Source: Acidobacteriaceae bacterium
GTDB taxonomy: Bacteria > Acidobacteriota > Terriglobia > Terriglobales > Acidobacteriaceae
DNA length: 64,000 bases
NCBI GenBank assembly: GCA_030041515.1
Contig: JASHNS010000081.1
Span: forward strand, 228,264 to 292,263
Reading direction: 5' to 3'
Both the position numbers and the translations under genes were made by a program. The notes beneath the pieces are model-generated. The model did not search any database. It had not been told where the DNA came from and saw nothing but the letters and a program-made list of their open reading frames with translations. Shown here piece after piece: positions 52,531-61,614 of this stretch (positions are counted from its first letter, which is position 1; each line of letters opens with the position of its first letter).

Positions 52531-54030
52531 ATGCAGAAGCATACGCCCACGCCGATGCGGGTGCTGGTTCGCTATGCCGCCTTAACGGCTTCGGCCGCGC
52601 TGCTGGTGTTGCTGTTCCGGACCGTCGCGCGAGTGAACGAGACGACTGTGGCCATCAGCTTCCTGATGCTGGTCATGGTCACCGCTTCTCGTTGGCGGCT
52701 GCAATATTCGGTGTATCTGTCGGTCCTCTGCACTCTGCTTTATAACTTCTTTTTCCTGCCACCCGTAGGTCGCCTGACCATCGAAGATCCGCGCAACTGG
52801 GTGGCGCTCACGGCATTCCTGGCGTGCAGCGTGCTGGTCAGCCATCTGTCGAACCAGGAACATCGCCAGGCCGAAGCAGCGGAAGAACGGCGCCGCGAAG
52901 TCGAGCGGCTCTATGAGTTCAGCCAGCAGCTCCTGCTGCAGGATGATCCCCGGCGGCTGGCGCGCGCTACGCCTTCGGCGGCTGCGACTGTGTTTGGGTT
53001 TCGAGCCGTCGCGCTCTACGTACGCGAAGACGATGCGGTGTACTTCTCTGATCCGGGCCAGGAACTGATTTCCGCCTCGGAACTGAAGTTGTCCGCCAGC
53101 CAGGGCGAGCCATTCAATGTTGTGCGCGAAGGATCCCGGATCATCTCCCTCTCCCTGGGCATGCGCTCGCCAGGCGTGCTGGCAGTGAGCGACGGCGGCT
53201 ATTCTCCCCAGATCTACGAGGCGATCGGCAGCCTGGTGGCCATCGCGCTGGAGCGGGCTGCGGCCCTCGAGCGCAGCAGCCGTCTGGAAGCATCGCGCGA
53301 AAGCGAGCGCCTGCGCAGCACTCTCCTCGATTCGGTCACCCACGACCTGCGCACCCCGCTCACCTCCATTCGCGCCGCGGTGACGACGCTGGCGAGCGCC
53401 CCGGATCTGCCGGAGACGGAGAAGGCCGATCTGCTGGCCGTCGTTGATGAAGAAAGCGCACGGCTGGATCGACTCATCGGACAGGCAGTCGAAATGGCCG
53501 AGCTCGACGCGGAATCAGTCACGGTTCACCGCCAGCCTCAGGATATTCAGGAACTAATGGAGACCACAGTGGAGGAGCTGCGGCCTCTGCTTCGCGGGCG
53601 CCGTTTCGAAATGCAGGTCCCCGAAGATATGCCGCGGGTTCCGATGGACCGCGAACTGGTGGGCCGCGCCCTGCGGCACATCCTCGAAAATGCCATCCGT
53701 TACTCGCCACCGGAATCACCGGTCGTCCTGGCTGCCTCCCTTGAGCCCGATCGTCTGCTGCTCTCCATCGCCGATCACGGACCTGGCATCGACCCGGCGG
53801 AGCAGCTTTTTGTGTTCGATAAGTTCTATCGCGGGCGAGAACACCGTACTTCGATCAAGGGCAGCGGGATGGGCCTTGCCATTGCCAGAGCCATTCTGGA
53901 AGCGCATGGCGGAGGCATCACTCTCTTCAGCATCCCCGGCACGGGCTCGCGGTTTACGCTCTGGCTTCCGCTGGTTCACGCGAACGAGGAGAAATTGCTC
54001 GCCGAGCCATTCCGGGACTCCGCGTCGTGA
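52531..54030 (+). CDS. kdpD: Short KdpD-type sensor histidine kinase
   Basis: The 499-residue kinase has a DUF4118 membrane block at the N-terminus (YAALTASAALLVLLFRT, VAISFLMLVMVTAS, LQYSVYLSVLCTLLYNFFFLPPVG), a GAF-like domain (about 125-245), the H-box SVTHDLRTPLTSIRA with His271, and N, G1 and G2 boxes (LRHILENAIRYS, ADHGPGID, GSGMGLAIARAILEAHGG). These are the C-terminal parts of KdpD; the roughly 400-residue N-terminal KdpD and USP domains of the E. coli protein are absent. It is transcribed divergently from kdpE rather than with it. ATG 52531 is chosen; the frame is open upstream only because it runs antisense to kdpE. Confidence 0.88.
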   Translation: MQKHTPTPMRVLVRYAALTASAALLVLLFRTVARVNETTVAISFLMLVMVTASRWRLQYSVYLSVLCTLLYNFFFLPPVGRLTIEDPRNWVALTAFLACSVLVSHLSNQEHRQAEAAEERRREVERLYEFSQQLLLQDDPRRLARATPSAAATVFGFRAVALYVREDDAVYFSDPGQELISASELKLSASQGEPFNVVREGSRIISLSLGMRSPGVLAVSDGGYSPQIYEAIGSLVAIALERAAALERSSRLEASRESERLRSTLLDSVTHDLRTPLTSIRAAVTTLASAPDLPETEKADLLAVVDEESARLDRLIGQAVEMAELDAESVTVHRQPQDIQELMETTVEELRPLLRGRRFEMQVPEDMPRVPMDRELVGRALRHILENAIRYSPPESPVVLAASLEPDRLLLSIADHGPGIDPAEQLFVFDKFYRGREHRTSIKGSGMGLAIARAILEAHGGGITLFSIPGTGSRFTLWLPLVHANEEKLLAEPFRDSAS

Positions 54031-54189
54031 TCAGACATTGATAGTTCCTGTCGACGCAAGATGCGGGACGAGCCTGCTGCGATTTTTCGAGTCGGCCTCC
54101 GTCGCGGAGATCCCCCTGCAGCCATGAAGATTGCATTGCATTTGGTGTACAATTTTCCCTCTCCGCATTCCCTCATGGAGCCACTTCGA

Positions 54190-57100
54190 ATGTCCCTGAA
54201 AATCGCCGGCCTCCGGAAGTCCGTTCTGTGCGCGCTCTGTCTCCTCGTCGCTTCCTCCGCTGGATTCGCGCAACGCCGAGGTTTCGGCGGCGGATTTCCC
54301 AACGCTTTCACGTTTCGCTTCGTTGGACCCATGCGCGGCAACCGCGTTGCAGCAGTGGCGGGAATTCCTGGAGATCCAGGCACCTGGTACGCGGGCGCAG
54401 CTTCGGGCGGCGTTTGGAAGTCCGAAGACGGCGGCAACAACTGGCGGCCGATCTTCGACCACGAGCCTGTCGCCGCGATCGGTGCCATCGCCGTGGCGCC
54501 CTCCGATCCCAATATCGTCTGGGTGGGAACGGGTGAGGCGTGGGCCATCCGCGGCAGCGACGTCACCGGCGACGGCATTTACAAGTCTATGGATGCCGGC
54601 AAGACCTGGCAGCACATGGGGCTCGACGCCACCGGCCGCATCGGCCGGATTGTCATCGATCCCCAGGATCCGAACCGCGTCTTCGCCTGCGCGCTCGGGA
54701 GGCTGGGCGGCCCGCAGAAGGAACGCGGAGTTTTTCGTAGCGAGGACGGCGGCAAGACATGGCAGCAGGTGCTCTTCGTCGACGAAAACACCGGCTGTTC
54801 CGGCCTCAACATGGATCCGAGCAATTCCCGCACGCTTTTCGCCGGCATGTGGCAGGTCTCCATGCATCCCTGGGCCGAAATCAGCGGCGGACCCGGCAGT
54901 GGCGTCTTTGTTTCTCATGATGGGGGCACCACGTGGACGCGCATCGTGGGCCACGGTCTGCCCCGCTCCCCGCTGGGCAAAATCGATGTTGCCGTTGCCC
55001 CCACAAATTCCAATCGCGTTTACGCGCTCATTGAGACCCACGACCAGGGCTCCCTGTGGCGCTCCGACGACGGCGGCGAAAACTGGCACGTCGTGAGCTG
55101 GGACCGCACTCTCATCGGCCGCGCTGGGTATTATGTCCGCATTGCCATTTCTCCCGACGACGAAAACAAGGTCTACGTCTCCAACAGCAGTTTCCTGGTT
55201 TCCGTCGATGGCGGCCGGACCTTTGAGCCAACCTATTGGGGCGGCGACAATCACGACATCTGGATCGACCCCACGAATCCAAAACGCTTCGCAATCTCGT
55301 TTGATGAAGGGCTGGACATTACTACCACCGGCGGCCGCGGATTCCACTATGCTACGTTGCCCATCGGTCAGATGTATCACGTCGCAGTCGACGATCAGAT
55401 TCCGTATGACGTCTACACCAACATGCAGGACGCCACCACCATGCGCGGGCCCAGCATCCCCACCTTCAGTTTTGACGGCGGCACCGGCTGGAAGCTCGGC
55501 ATGGGCGGCTGCGAATCCGGCTTCACGCTGCCCGATCCCACCGATCCCAACATCGTCTGGGCTTCATGCTATGCCGACGAAGTGACGCGATGGGATGCGC
55601 GCACCGATGAGGCTCGTTCCGTGGGGCCCTGGCTTCATACGCTCGACTCGGCGCCCAACGAAACTAAATACCGGTGCCACTGGACCCCGCCTTTGGCCAT
55701 CGATCCCTTCGATCACAACACCGTCTATTACGGCTGCCAGGTGATCTTCAAAACCAGCAACGGCGGGCAGAGTTGGTCGGTCATCAGCCCCGATCTCTCC
55801 ACGCAGGATCCGTCAAAGTTGGTTTCCTCCGGCGGCCTCATTGGCGACAACCTCGGGCAATTCTATGACGAGGTCGTCTTCGCCATTGCCCCCTCTACGG
55901 TCCAGAAGGGGCTCATCTGGGCTGGAACCGACGACGGCAAGGTCTGGTATACCAGCAATGGCGGCCAGCACTGGAACGACGTCACCGCCAACATTCCGGA
56001 CCTGCCCAAATGGGGAGTCGTCACCAGCATTCAGCCGTCATTCTTCGATGCAGGCACCGCATACCTTTCCGTCGATCTGCACCTCGTCAATGATCGCGAT
56101 CCGTACGTCTACAGAACCACGGACTTCGGCAAAACCTGGACGAAAATCTCTGATGGCCTGCCCAAAGGCCCTCTGGCGTACGTCCTCAACGTCTCAGAGG
56201 ATCCCAACTGCAAGGGATTGCTCTTCGCCGGAACCGGCAACGCTCTCTATTATTCGCTCAACGACGGCCAAACGTGGATCCACTTCAACGAGGGCCTGCC
56301 GCCGTCACCTGTCTCCTGGACCGTTGTGCAGAAGCGTTTCCACGATCTGGTGGTATCGACCTATGGCCGGGGCATCTACATCCTCGACGACATCACGCCG
56401 CTCGAGCAGGAAGCTCGCCAGGCCACGACGAGCGATGTACGGTTCTTCACTCCGCGCCCGTCCTATCGTCTCCGGCATGGAGGCTTCGTCTTTCTCGACT
56501 ACTCGGTGAAATCCGCGCCCGGCAGTCCGGTTGAAGTGCAGATTCTCGACGCAAAGGGCAATCTGGTCCGCAAACTCACCACGCAGGGATATCCTGGCCT
56601 GAACCGTATCGGTTGGAATATGCACTACGATGCGCCCCAACAGATCCTGCTGCGAACGCTCCCTCCGCAGGATCCCTATATCTTTTACACCGACCGCTTC
56701 TACGAGAAAGACGCGCGCCCGGTTACTCACTGGGGCATGTATGACATGCCCACACCAATGGCCGCTCCGGGAAATTACACTGCCAAACTCACCGTGGAGG
56801 GCCAAACCTATACTGAGCCGGTCACCATCCTCGCCGATCCTAACAGTCCCGGCACGCCGGCAGACATCGAGGCATCCGTGAAACTCCAGCTGCGCATTGC
56901 CTCGGATATCGACAAAACCTCCGACATGGTCAACCACATCGAGTGGATGCGGAAGCAACTTGCGGTGGTGGAGAACATGCTGGACGGCGAAAAGAATGAG
57001 ACCTCGCTCGCCCAGGCCGCACGTGCCGCCGATCAGCAAATGCAGGACGTGGAATACGAATTGCTGTCGAAGCCCCTCGCGGCGAGCGACGACAAAACCT

Positions 57101-57357
57101 ATATCTCGGCATGGAAGATTTATTACAACCTGCTGTGGCTTTCGGCGGAGATCGGCCCCGGGGCCGGAGACGTGGCCGGCGGCACGGATTACGCGCCCAC
57201 AGATGTCGAATATCAGCTGACGAAGGATCTCGAGCAGAAGCTCGCAAAAGCCGAGGGCGATTATCGCGTGCTGATGACGAAAGAGGTTCCCGCGTTTAAC
57301 CGCACGCTCGCCTCCCACAACCTGACGCCCATCAGTGACGCAGGCAGCCCGCAGTAG
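54190..57357 (+). CDS. Large secreted sialidase/VPS10-like propeller protein
   Basis: A 1055-residue exported protein: signal peptide (SVLCALCLLVASSAGFAQ), then two consecutive propellers of BNR/Asp-box blades (SGGVWKSEDGGNNWRPI, DGIYKSMDAGKTWQHM, RGVFRSEDGGKTWQQV, GSGVFVSHDGGTTWTRI, YRTTDFGKTWTKI, LYYSLNDGQTWIHF) and a C-terminal part with a FlgD-like motif (VEVQILDAKGNLVRKLTTQGYPGLNRIGWNMHYDAP) and a helical end. This is a frequent acidobacterial family annotated as glycosyl hydrolase or VPS10-domain protein; enzymatic activity is unproven. ATG 54190 has GGAG nine bases upstream. Confidence 0.8.
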   Translation: MSLKIAGLRKSVLCALCLLVASSAGFAQRRGFGGGFPNAFTFRFVGPMRGNRVAAVAGIPGDPGTWYAGAASGGVWKSEDGGNNWRPIFDHEPVAAIGAIAVAPSDPNIVWVGTGEAWAIRGSDVTGDGIYKSMDAGKTWQHMGLDATGRIGRIVIDPQDPNRVFACALGRLGGPQKERGVFRSEDGGKTWQQVLFVDENTGCSGLNMDPSNSRTLFAGMWQVSMHPWAEISGGPGSGVFVSHDGGTTWTRIVGHGLPRSPLGKIDVAVAPTNSNRVYALIETHDQGSLWRSDDGGENWHVVSWDRTLIGRAGYYVRIAISPDDENKVYVSNSSFLVSVDGGRTFEPTYWGGDNHDIWIDPTNPKRFAISFDEGLDITTTGGRGFHYATLPIGQMYHVAVDDQIPYDVYTNMQDATTMRGPSIPTFSFDGGTGWKLGMGGCESGFTLPDPTDPNIVWASCYADEVTRWDARTDEARSVGPWLHTLDSAPNETKYRCHWTPPLAIDPFDHNTVYYGCQVIFKTSNGGQSWSVISPDLSTQDPSKLVSSGGLIGDNLGQFYDEVVFAIAPSTVQKGLIWAGTDDGKVWYTSNGGQHWNDVTANIPDLPKWGVVTSIQPSFFDAGTAYLSVDLHLVNDRDPYVYRTTDFGKTWTKISDGLPKGPLAYVLNVSEDPNCKGLLFAGTGNALYYSLNDGQTWIHFNEGLPPSPVSWTVVQKRFHDLVVSTYGRGIYILDDITPLEQEARQATTSDVRFFTPRPSYRLRHGGFVFLDYSVKSAPGSPVEVQILDAKGNLVRKLTTQGYPGLNRIGWNMHYDAPQQILLRTLPPQDPYIFYTDRFYEKDARPVTHWGMYDMPTPMAAPGNYTAKLTVEGQTYTEPVTILADPNSPGTPADIEASVKLQLRIASDIDKTSDMVNHIEWMRKQLAVVENMLDGEKNETSLAQAARAADQQMQDVEYELLSKPLAASDDKTYISAWKIYYNLLWLSAEIGPGAGDVAGGTDYAPTDVEYQLTKDLEQKLAKAEGDYRVLMTKEVPAFNRTLASHNLTPISDAGSPQ

Positions 57358-57382
57358 CACGGAATCGATTGCGAACGAATCA

Positions 57383-57416
57383 GGCCGGGGCAAAAAACCC
57401 TCCCGGCCTTCTCTTT
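57383..57416 (+). terminator. Rho-independent terminator
   Basis: Arms GGCCGGG (57383-57389) and CCCGGCC (57402-57408), followed by TTCTCTTT. It lies just after the large propeller gene and before the convergent Hyp-operon end. Confidence 0.7.
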
Positions 57417-57429
57417 GTGGCGCTCGAGC

Positions 57430-59136
57430 TTAAAAAACTCCGAACAGCTTATGGTGCGCCAAGCAGCCGGGCAGGCGAAACCCGCCAATCTTTGTCGAGT
57501 AATTCGCAGCGCCCTTTTGCAGATAATCGCCGACATACCAGAACGTGCAGCCGTCGCTCGGATCGATGTCGAGTGTCGTGTAGTCCTCCCATCGCAGCGT
57601 GTCGGTCTGCGCGGCTTCACCCTGCACGAGCAGCGTCTCATGCAGCGTCATCTGTCCTTTCGGGTCGTTCGTCAGCCGTGCCGCGAAACGCTGGCCTGGA
57701 TAGCTCGAAGCGCTCCCATACGAGTAACCCACGCCGATATCACCGCGGCGATCCATGGCGATGCTGCCCATCCAGCGGTAGCCTCCGTCCGGTGCATAGG
57801 TGCCCTGCTGGAAGAGCTGCGGTGTGCCGTTGGCGCTCAGGCGAAATTCATACCAGCGCACCCCGCCTCCAGCTCGCGTGTCAATGGAGTGCGTCGCCAC
57901 AATCGCCTGATAGCTCCCGAAGTTGCGATACGCCAGCCGCTGCATCAGCTTGTCACCCTGCGAATCCAGCCGCACATCAGTCCCCGGCTGCGGAACACAG
58001 CGGCTCAGTTGGCCGGTGCAGAGATAGTGATACGGCGCGACGGCGATCTTTTCGGGGCCGGAAAGAGATGTGTTCGCCGGGTTCGTCCAGTCCATGTGAT
58101 AGTGCCACGCGTAAATGCTGCCGCTCTCGAGGATGCCGTGCAGCTGCGCTCCGCCGGCGGCCATCACGATTTCCGGCATGCCGGCGGGGGGCAGCCGCGT
58201 CCCGTCGATGTCCGCGGCGTTCAGAAAGTTCACGCCGTCGAGGATCTGGCATTGTTCGTTTGCCGCTTCGCCTCGCAGCATCTTGCCGCGGTCGGCGGCG
58301 CACAGCTGTTTCTGGATGACCGTATCGCCCGTGCTGGTCGGCAGATAGTATCCGTCGGACCAGATCGCCGGACGCGGATAGTCCGGGAACAGCGGCCGGT
58401 TGAATTGATAGCGAAAATACGAGCCCGTCGGATCGGGTCCTGTGCTTACGGCGTAGCACATGGCGTAGGGCGCGTTCGGCTGATCGTCAGGACGGCGGAA
58501 AATCGGCAGCACGATCAGCCATCGCTTTGCCAACTGGTCGTAGCGCACCACGGCGTCGCCGCTGACCAGCGATTCGCAGGGGCCGCCGAAGCCGGCAAAA
58601 AGCGTGTTCGTGATCGCCGGTCCGAACAGCGTTCGCCCCGTCTCCCGGTACCGCTTCCCCTTCTTCGTGAAAATCGCCATCCGCGAATTCACGATCTGAA
58701 AAATGTCGTCTGGTCCCACCGCCAGGCTGTTGTCGGAGGGGTTGCGCGCCTGCTCCGTGCCCTGCGGTCCATGGAACCCATCGCCCAGGCCATTGAAGCT
58801 TGCCACCAGCGTCGCTGCCGGGCGCGTTCCCTGCGTCACCTGCTCCACGGCTGCGCCGGCCGCGGTGATCGTCGCCGGCGGCGTTGGTGGAGGCTGCGTC
58901 GTCGGCGGGATCGGCGGATGGTGTAGCCAGTGCGGAGGCTGAGGCAGTTTGTACGCACCATACAGCGCCATCAACGGCGCCGACCGATCGTGGCGAATCG
59001 CCGGATTCACAATCACCTTCCCCGATTTCCAGGCTGACGCGTCCATCGAGGGATTCTGCGCGAGAGAGAAAGCGCACAACGAGGCGCCTGCGGCCACAGC
59101 CAACGCTGTTCTAACCCTGAGTCGTATCATTCGCAT
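57430..59136 (-). CDS. Secreted protein of unknown function, last gene of the hydroxyproline operon
   Basis: A 568-residue protein with a signal peptide (LRVRTALAVAAGASLCAFSLAQ), a short proline-rich linker at about 65-90 (PPHWLHHPPIPPTTQPPPTPP) and a large domain with GPDDIFQIVNSRMAIFTKKGK, DAVVRYDQLAKRWLIVLP, MGSIAMDRRGDIGVGYSYGS and TTLDIDPSDGCTFWYVGDYLQKG, which suggests a beta-propeller. I do not recognise an enzyme motif. The ATG at 59136 overlaps the stop of the DapA-family gene (TGATG), so it is translated with the hydroxyproline catabolic genes. A role in capturing or releasing hydroxyproline-containing peptides is a guess from position only. Confidence 0.65.
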   Translation of the reverse strand: MRMIRLRVRTALAVAAGASLCAFSLAQNPSMDASAWKSGKVIVNPAIRHDRSAPLMALYGAYKLPQPPHWLHHPPIPPTTQPPPTPPATITAAGAAVEQVTQGTRPAATLVASFNGLGDGFHGPQGTEQARNPSDNSLAVGPDDIFQIVNSRMAIFTKKGKRYRETGRTLFGPAITNTLFAGFGGPCESLVSGDAVVRYDQLAKRWLIVLPIFRRPDDQPNAPYAMCYAVSTGPDPTGSYFRYQFNRPLFPDYPRPAIWSDGYYLPTSTGDTVIQKQLCAADRGKMLRGEAANEQCQILDGVNFLNAADIDGTRLPPAGMPEIVMAAGGAQLHGILESGSIYAWHYHMDWTNPANTSLSGPEKIAVAPYHYLCTGQLSRCVPQPGTDVRLDSQGDKLMQRLAYRNFGSYQAIVATHSIDTRAGGGVRWYEFRLSANGTPQLFQQGTYAPDGGYRWMGSIAMDRRGDIGVGYSYGSASSYPGQRFAARLTNDPKGQMTLHETLLVQGEAAQTDTLRWEDYTTLDIDPSDGCTFWYVGDYLQKGAANYSTKIGGFRLPGCLAHHKLFGVF

Positions 59137-60047
59137 CACCGGGGAAATGGAGTGCTCTGCACCCTGGGCCGGTGGGCCAGCGCGCGTTTCACCTCGGCGC
59201 GCACTTCTTCAAGCTCCGCTCCTACGACCTCCAGGCGAGGCGGTCGTACACGCGCGTTGCCCGTGCCCGTTTCCTGCTGTACCTGCTTGATCAGCTGGAT
59301 GAACTTCGGGACTGTATCCATGCGAAGCAGCGGCAGGAACCAGCGATACAGCTCGAAGGCCTCCTCGCACCCGTTTTCGATCGCCGTGTTGAACAGCGCC
59401 ACCGACTCTGCCGGAAACGCGTTCACCAGACCTGCCACCCATCCCACAGCGCCCGCAGCCACGCCTTCAACGATCGCATCGTCCACGCCCACAAAAATTC
59501 TCAGGCGATCGCCGGTGAGCGCGCGGATCGCCGTCACACGCCGCACATCCGTACTCGATTCCTTCACCGCCTCCAGATTCTTATGCTCGTTCGCCAGTTC
59601 CGCAATCTGTTCCGGCAGAAAATCCGTTCCGTAGGACACCGGGTTGTTGTAGAGCATGCAGGAAAGCGGAGTCGCTGCAAAGATGGCGGATACGTGGGCC
59701 TTCATCTCGCGCCAGTCGCCACGATAGACATACGGCGGAAGCACCATGAGTCCGGCGCAGCCGGCCTGCTCCGCTTTCTTTGCCAGCATGACTGCTTCTT
59801 CGGTAGAGAGAGCCGAGATCGCCGCAACCGCCGGTGCCTGCTTCGCTGCTTTCACTACATTGCGCAGCAGAGCTTCTTTTTCGGCCAGGCTCAGAGTCGC
59901 AGCCTCACCCAGCGAGCCCAGCGCGATGATCCCCGTGCATCCATTCGCCAGCAGCCACTCCACATGGCGCGTCATCGAAGCTTCGTCCACGCGCAGATCG
60001 CGGTCGAACCATGTTGTGATTGCGGGCATCACGCCATTCCACTTCAT
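59136..60047 (-). CDS. lhpC: DapA-family enzyme; likely 1-pyrroline-4-hydroxy-2-carboxylate deaminase
   Basis: Class I aldolase-fold enzyme of the DHDPS family (303 residues). Motifs: GVMPAITTWFDRDLRVDEASM, NGCTGIIALGSLGEAATLSLAEKE, the Tyr in CMLYNNPVSYGTD and the Schiff-base Lys in LEAVKESSTD. Its place after an epimerase and D-hydroxyproline dehydrogenase subunits points to the step that deaminates pyrroline-4-hydroxy-2-carboxylate to 2-oxoglutarate semialdehyde. Real lysine-pathway DapA is less likely in this context. The start overlaps the upstream gene by four bases. Confidence 0.82.
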   Translation of the reverse strand: MKWNGVMPAITTWFDRDLRVDEASMTRHVEWLLANGCTGIIALGSLGEAATLSLAEKEALLRNVVKAAKQAPAVAAISALSTEEAVMLAKKAEQAGCAGLMVLPPYVYRGDWREMKAHVSAIFAATPLSCMLYNNPVSYGTDFLPEQIAELANEHKNLEAVKESSTDVRRVTAIRALTGDRLRIFVGVDDAIVEGVAAGAVGWVAGLVNAFPAESVALFNTAIENGCEEAFELYRWFLPLLRMDTVPKFIQLIKQVQQETGTGNARVRPPRLEVVGAELEEVRAEVKRALAHRPRVQSTPFPR

Positions 60048-61354
60048 AAAGCCTCCTTGGGGCTTGCTAACTCAGAGGCCGCGTCTGGTTCCAGAAAGCT
60101 GGAAACCAGCGCGGGAAAGACGGGCGGTCGCACCGAGTCGGCGTGCCAGCCGAAAAGAAATTCCGTTGCTCCTCCGCAGATGCGTCCCTGGCAGGGACCC
60201 ATTCCACAGCGCGTGTGCAGTTTGGCATCACGCCAGCCCCCACGTCCCAGCAGAGCTCCCAGCCGAACGTCTTCGCACCGGCAGATGACTGTGTCCTCCC
60301 GGGGCAAATCGCGGATCTGCGGGTCAAGCTGGCACGCGCGCTCCAGCGCCCGAACAAACCCGAGGGCGCCGCGGCGTCGACCTGCAAGGCGTCGGGCCGC
60401 GCTGGTTTTCCCGGCTGCAGCCAGGCCGGCGATCTGTCCCTCCAGAAGCGACAATTCCACTCCTCCGATGCCGGTCGGCTCGCCCGCGCACCAGATGCCG
60501 GGAACGGATGTCTGCATCCGTTCGTCTGTGGCGACAAAGCCGTTCTCCAGCCGGCAGCCCAGCAACGCCGCTAACTCCGTATTCGGGACCAGATGAAATC
60601 CACAGGCCAGGACATCGCACTCGACGCACCACTGCTTGCCGTCTCGTTGCAGGATCGCCGATCGCAGCCGTTCGTCTCCCAGCGCTGCCACCGTCCAGCA
60701 GCGCGTCAGGTAGCGGCTTTTCTTCGTGGCCCAGCGATAGCTCGCGCCTTGCCACAGCTTGCCGGGCCGGCGCAGAACCTGCATCATCAGCGGCGCCATC
60801 TGCGCGGCCGATGCCTGCTCGCAGATCGCCACGATTCTCGCCCCGCGCGATGTCAGATGGGCAGCGACCGCGAGAAGCAAAGGACCCGTCCCGGCGACCA
60901 CCACCCGCTTGCCGGCAATCGGCAATCCGCCCCGAACCATCGCGTCCAAACCGCCTGCGCCCATCACGTTTGGCAGCGTCCACCCGGGAAAAGGAAGGAA
61001 GCGTTCACGCGCACCGGTGGCCAGTATCAGGTGCCGATAGCGCAGATCCCTTCGGCCTTCGCTCTCTGGGTCACGAGTAATCTCCGCACCATTCCGCTCC
61101 GCCCGCGCCGCCCCCGGTTCCGGACAATCGACAATGCGCCAGCCTTGCAGACGCACCACTCCAGCTGCCGCGAGCCGCGCTTTCCATCGCTGCGCTGCGG
61201 CCGGCAGAAGTGCTCCACTCCGCCAAATCTGTCCCCCCGCTGCCGGATTATCGTCGACGACGCCAACGTGGAGTCCAGACTCCGCGGCGGTCGCCGCGGC
61301 AGCGATGCCGGCCGGCCCGGCGCCCACGACCAGGACATCGAATTCGCGGCTCAT
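60044..61354 (-). CDS. FAD/NAD-binding subunit of a D-hydroxyproline dehydrogenase (HcnB-like)
   Basis: The 436-residue flavoprotein has an N-terminal FAD Rossmann motif VLVVGAGPAGIAAA, a second nucleotide motif VVVAGTGPLLLAVAAHL and a C-terminal BFD-like Fe-S domain CRCEDVRLG..TRCGMGPCQGRICG with four spaced cysteines. This is the arrangement of HcnB and of one subunit of the D-hydroxyproline dehydrogenase complex. It overlaps the ferredoxin-like gene by four bases and the DapA-type gene by four. The longer frame to 61447 was rejected because ATG 61354 starts exactly at the FAD motif. Confidence 0.88.
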   Translation of the reverse strand: MSREFDVLVVGAGPAGIAAAATAAESGLHVGVVDDNPAAGGQIWRSGALLPAAAQRWKARLAAAGVVRLQGWRIVDCPEPGAARAERNGAEITRDPESEGRRDLRYRHLILATGARERFLPFPGWTLPNVMGAGGLDAMVRGGLPIAGKRVVVAGTGPLLLAVAAHLTSRGARIVAICEQASAAQMAPLMMQVLRRPGKLWQGASYRWATKKSRYLTRCWTVAALGDERLRSAILQRDGKQWCVECDVLACGFHLVPNTELAALLGCRLENGFVATDERMQTSVPGIWCAGEPTGIGGVELSLLEGQIAGLAAAGKTSAARRLAGRRRGALGFVRALERACQLDPQIRDLPREDTVICRCEDVRLGALLGRGGWRDAKLHTRCGMGPCQGRICGGATEFLFGWHADSVRPPVFPALVSSFLEPDAASELASPKEAL

Positions 61355-61614
61355 GCCGGCTCCCCGCGAGTCGTCACCTGCATCCCAGGCTCGCAAAGAA
61401 TTTGGCAGCTTCGCTGGTGCGGCGCGCCGTCGATCGTCACCCGGCATTCAAAGCAGATGCCCATCCCGCAGAGCGGTGCCCGAGGTTCACCGGCGACGGA
61501 TACGCGGGTCTGCGTCCCGGCAATCAGCGTTGCAGACGCGACCGTTGTCCCGGGCGTCACCCGGACCGCGACGCCATTCACGGTCACAGTGATGCTGCCC
61601 GCAGCTTCAGCCAT
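61351..61614 (-). CDS. [2Fe-2S] ferredoxin-like subunit (HcnA-like)
   Basis: An 87-residue ferredoxin-fold protein: ITVTVNGVAVRVTPGTTVASATL followed by the cluster loop LCGMGICFECRVTIDG (three cysteines) and a fourth in RSCQILC. It is the small electron-transfer subunit of HcnABC-type amino-acid dehydrogenases. It starts eight bases inside the end of the DAO-type gene and overlaps the FAD subunit gene by four bases (ATGA). Confidence 0.88.
   Translation of the reverse strand: MAEAAGSITVTVNGVAVRVTPGTTVASATLIAGTQTRVSVAGEPRAPLCGMGICFECRVTIDGAPHQRSCQILCEPGMQVTTRGEPA

Noticed and set aside
59136..60047. Lysine-pathway dihydrodipicolinate synthase (dapA)
   Set aside because: The gene overlaps hydroxyproline catabolic genes on its upstream side, so the hydroxyproline deaminase role in the same family fits better.
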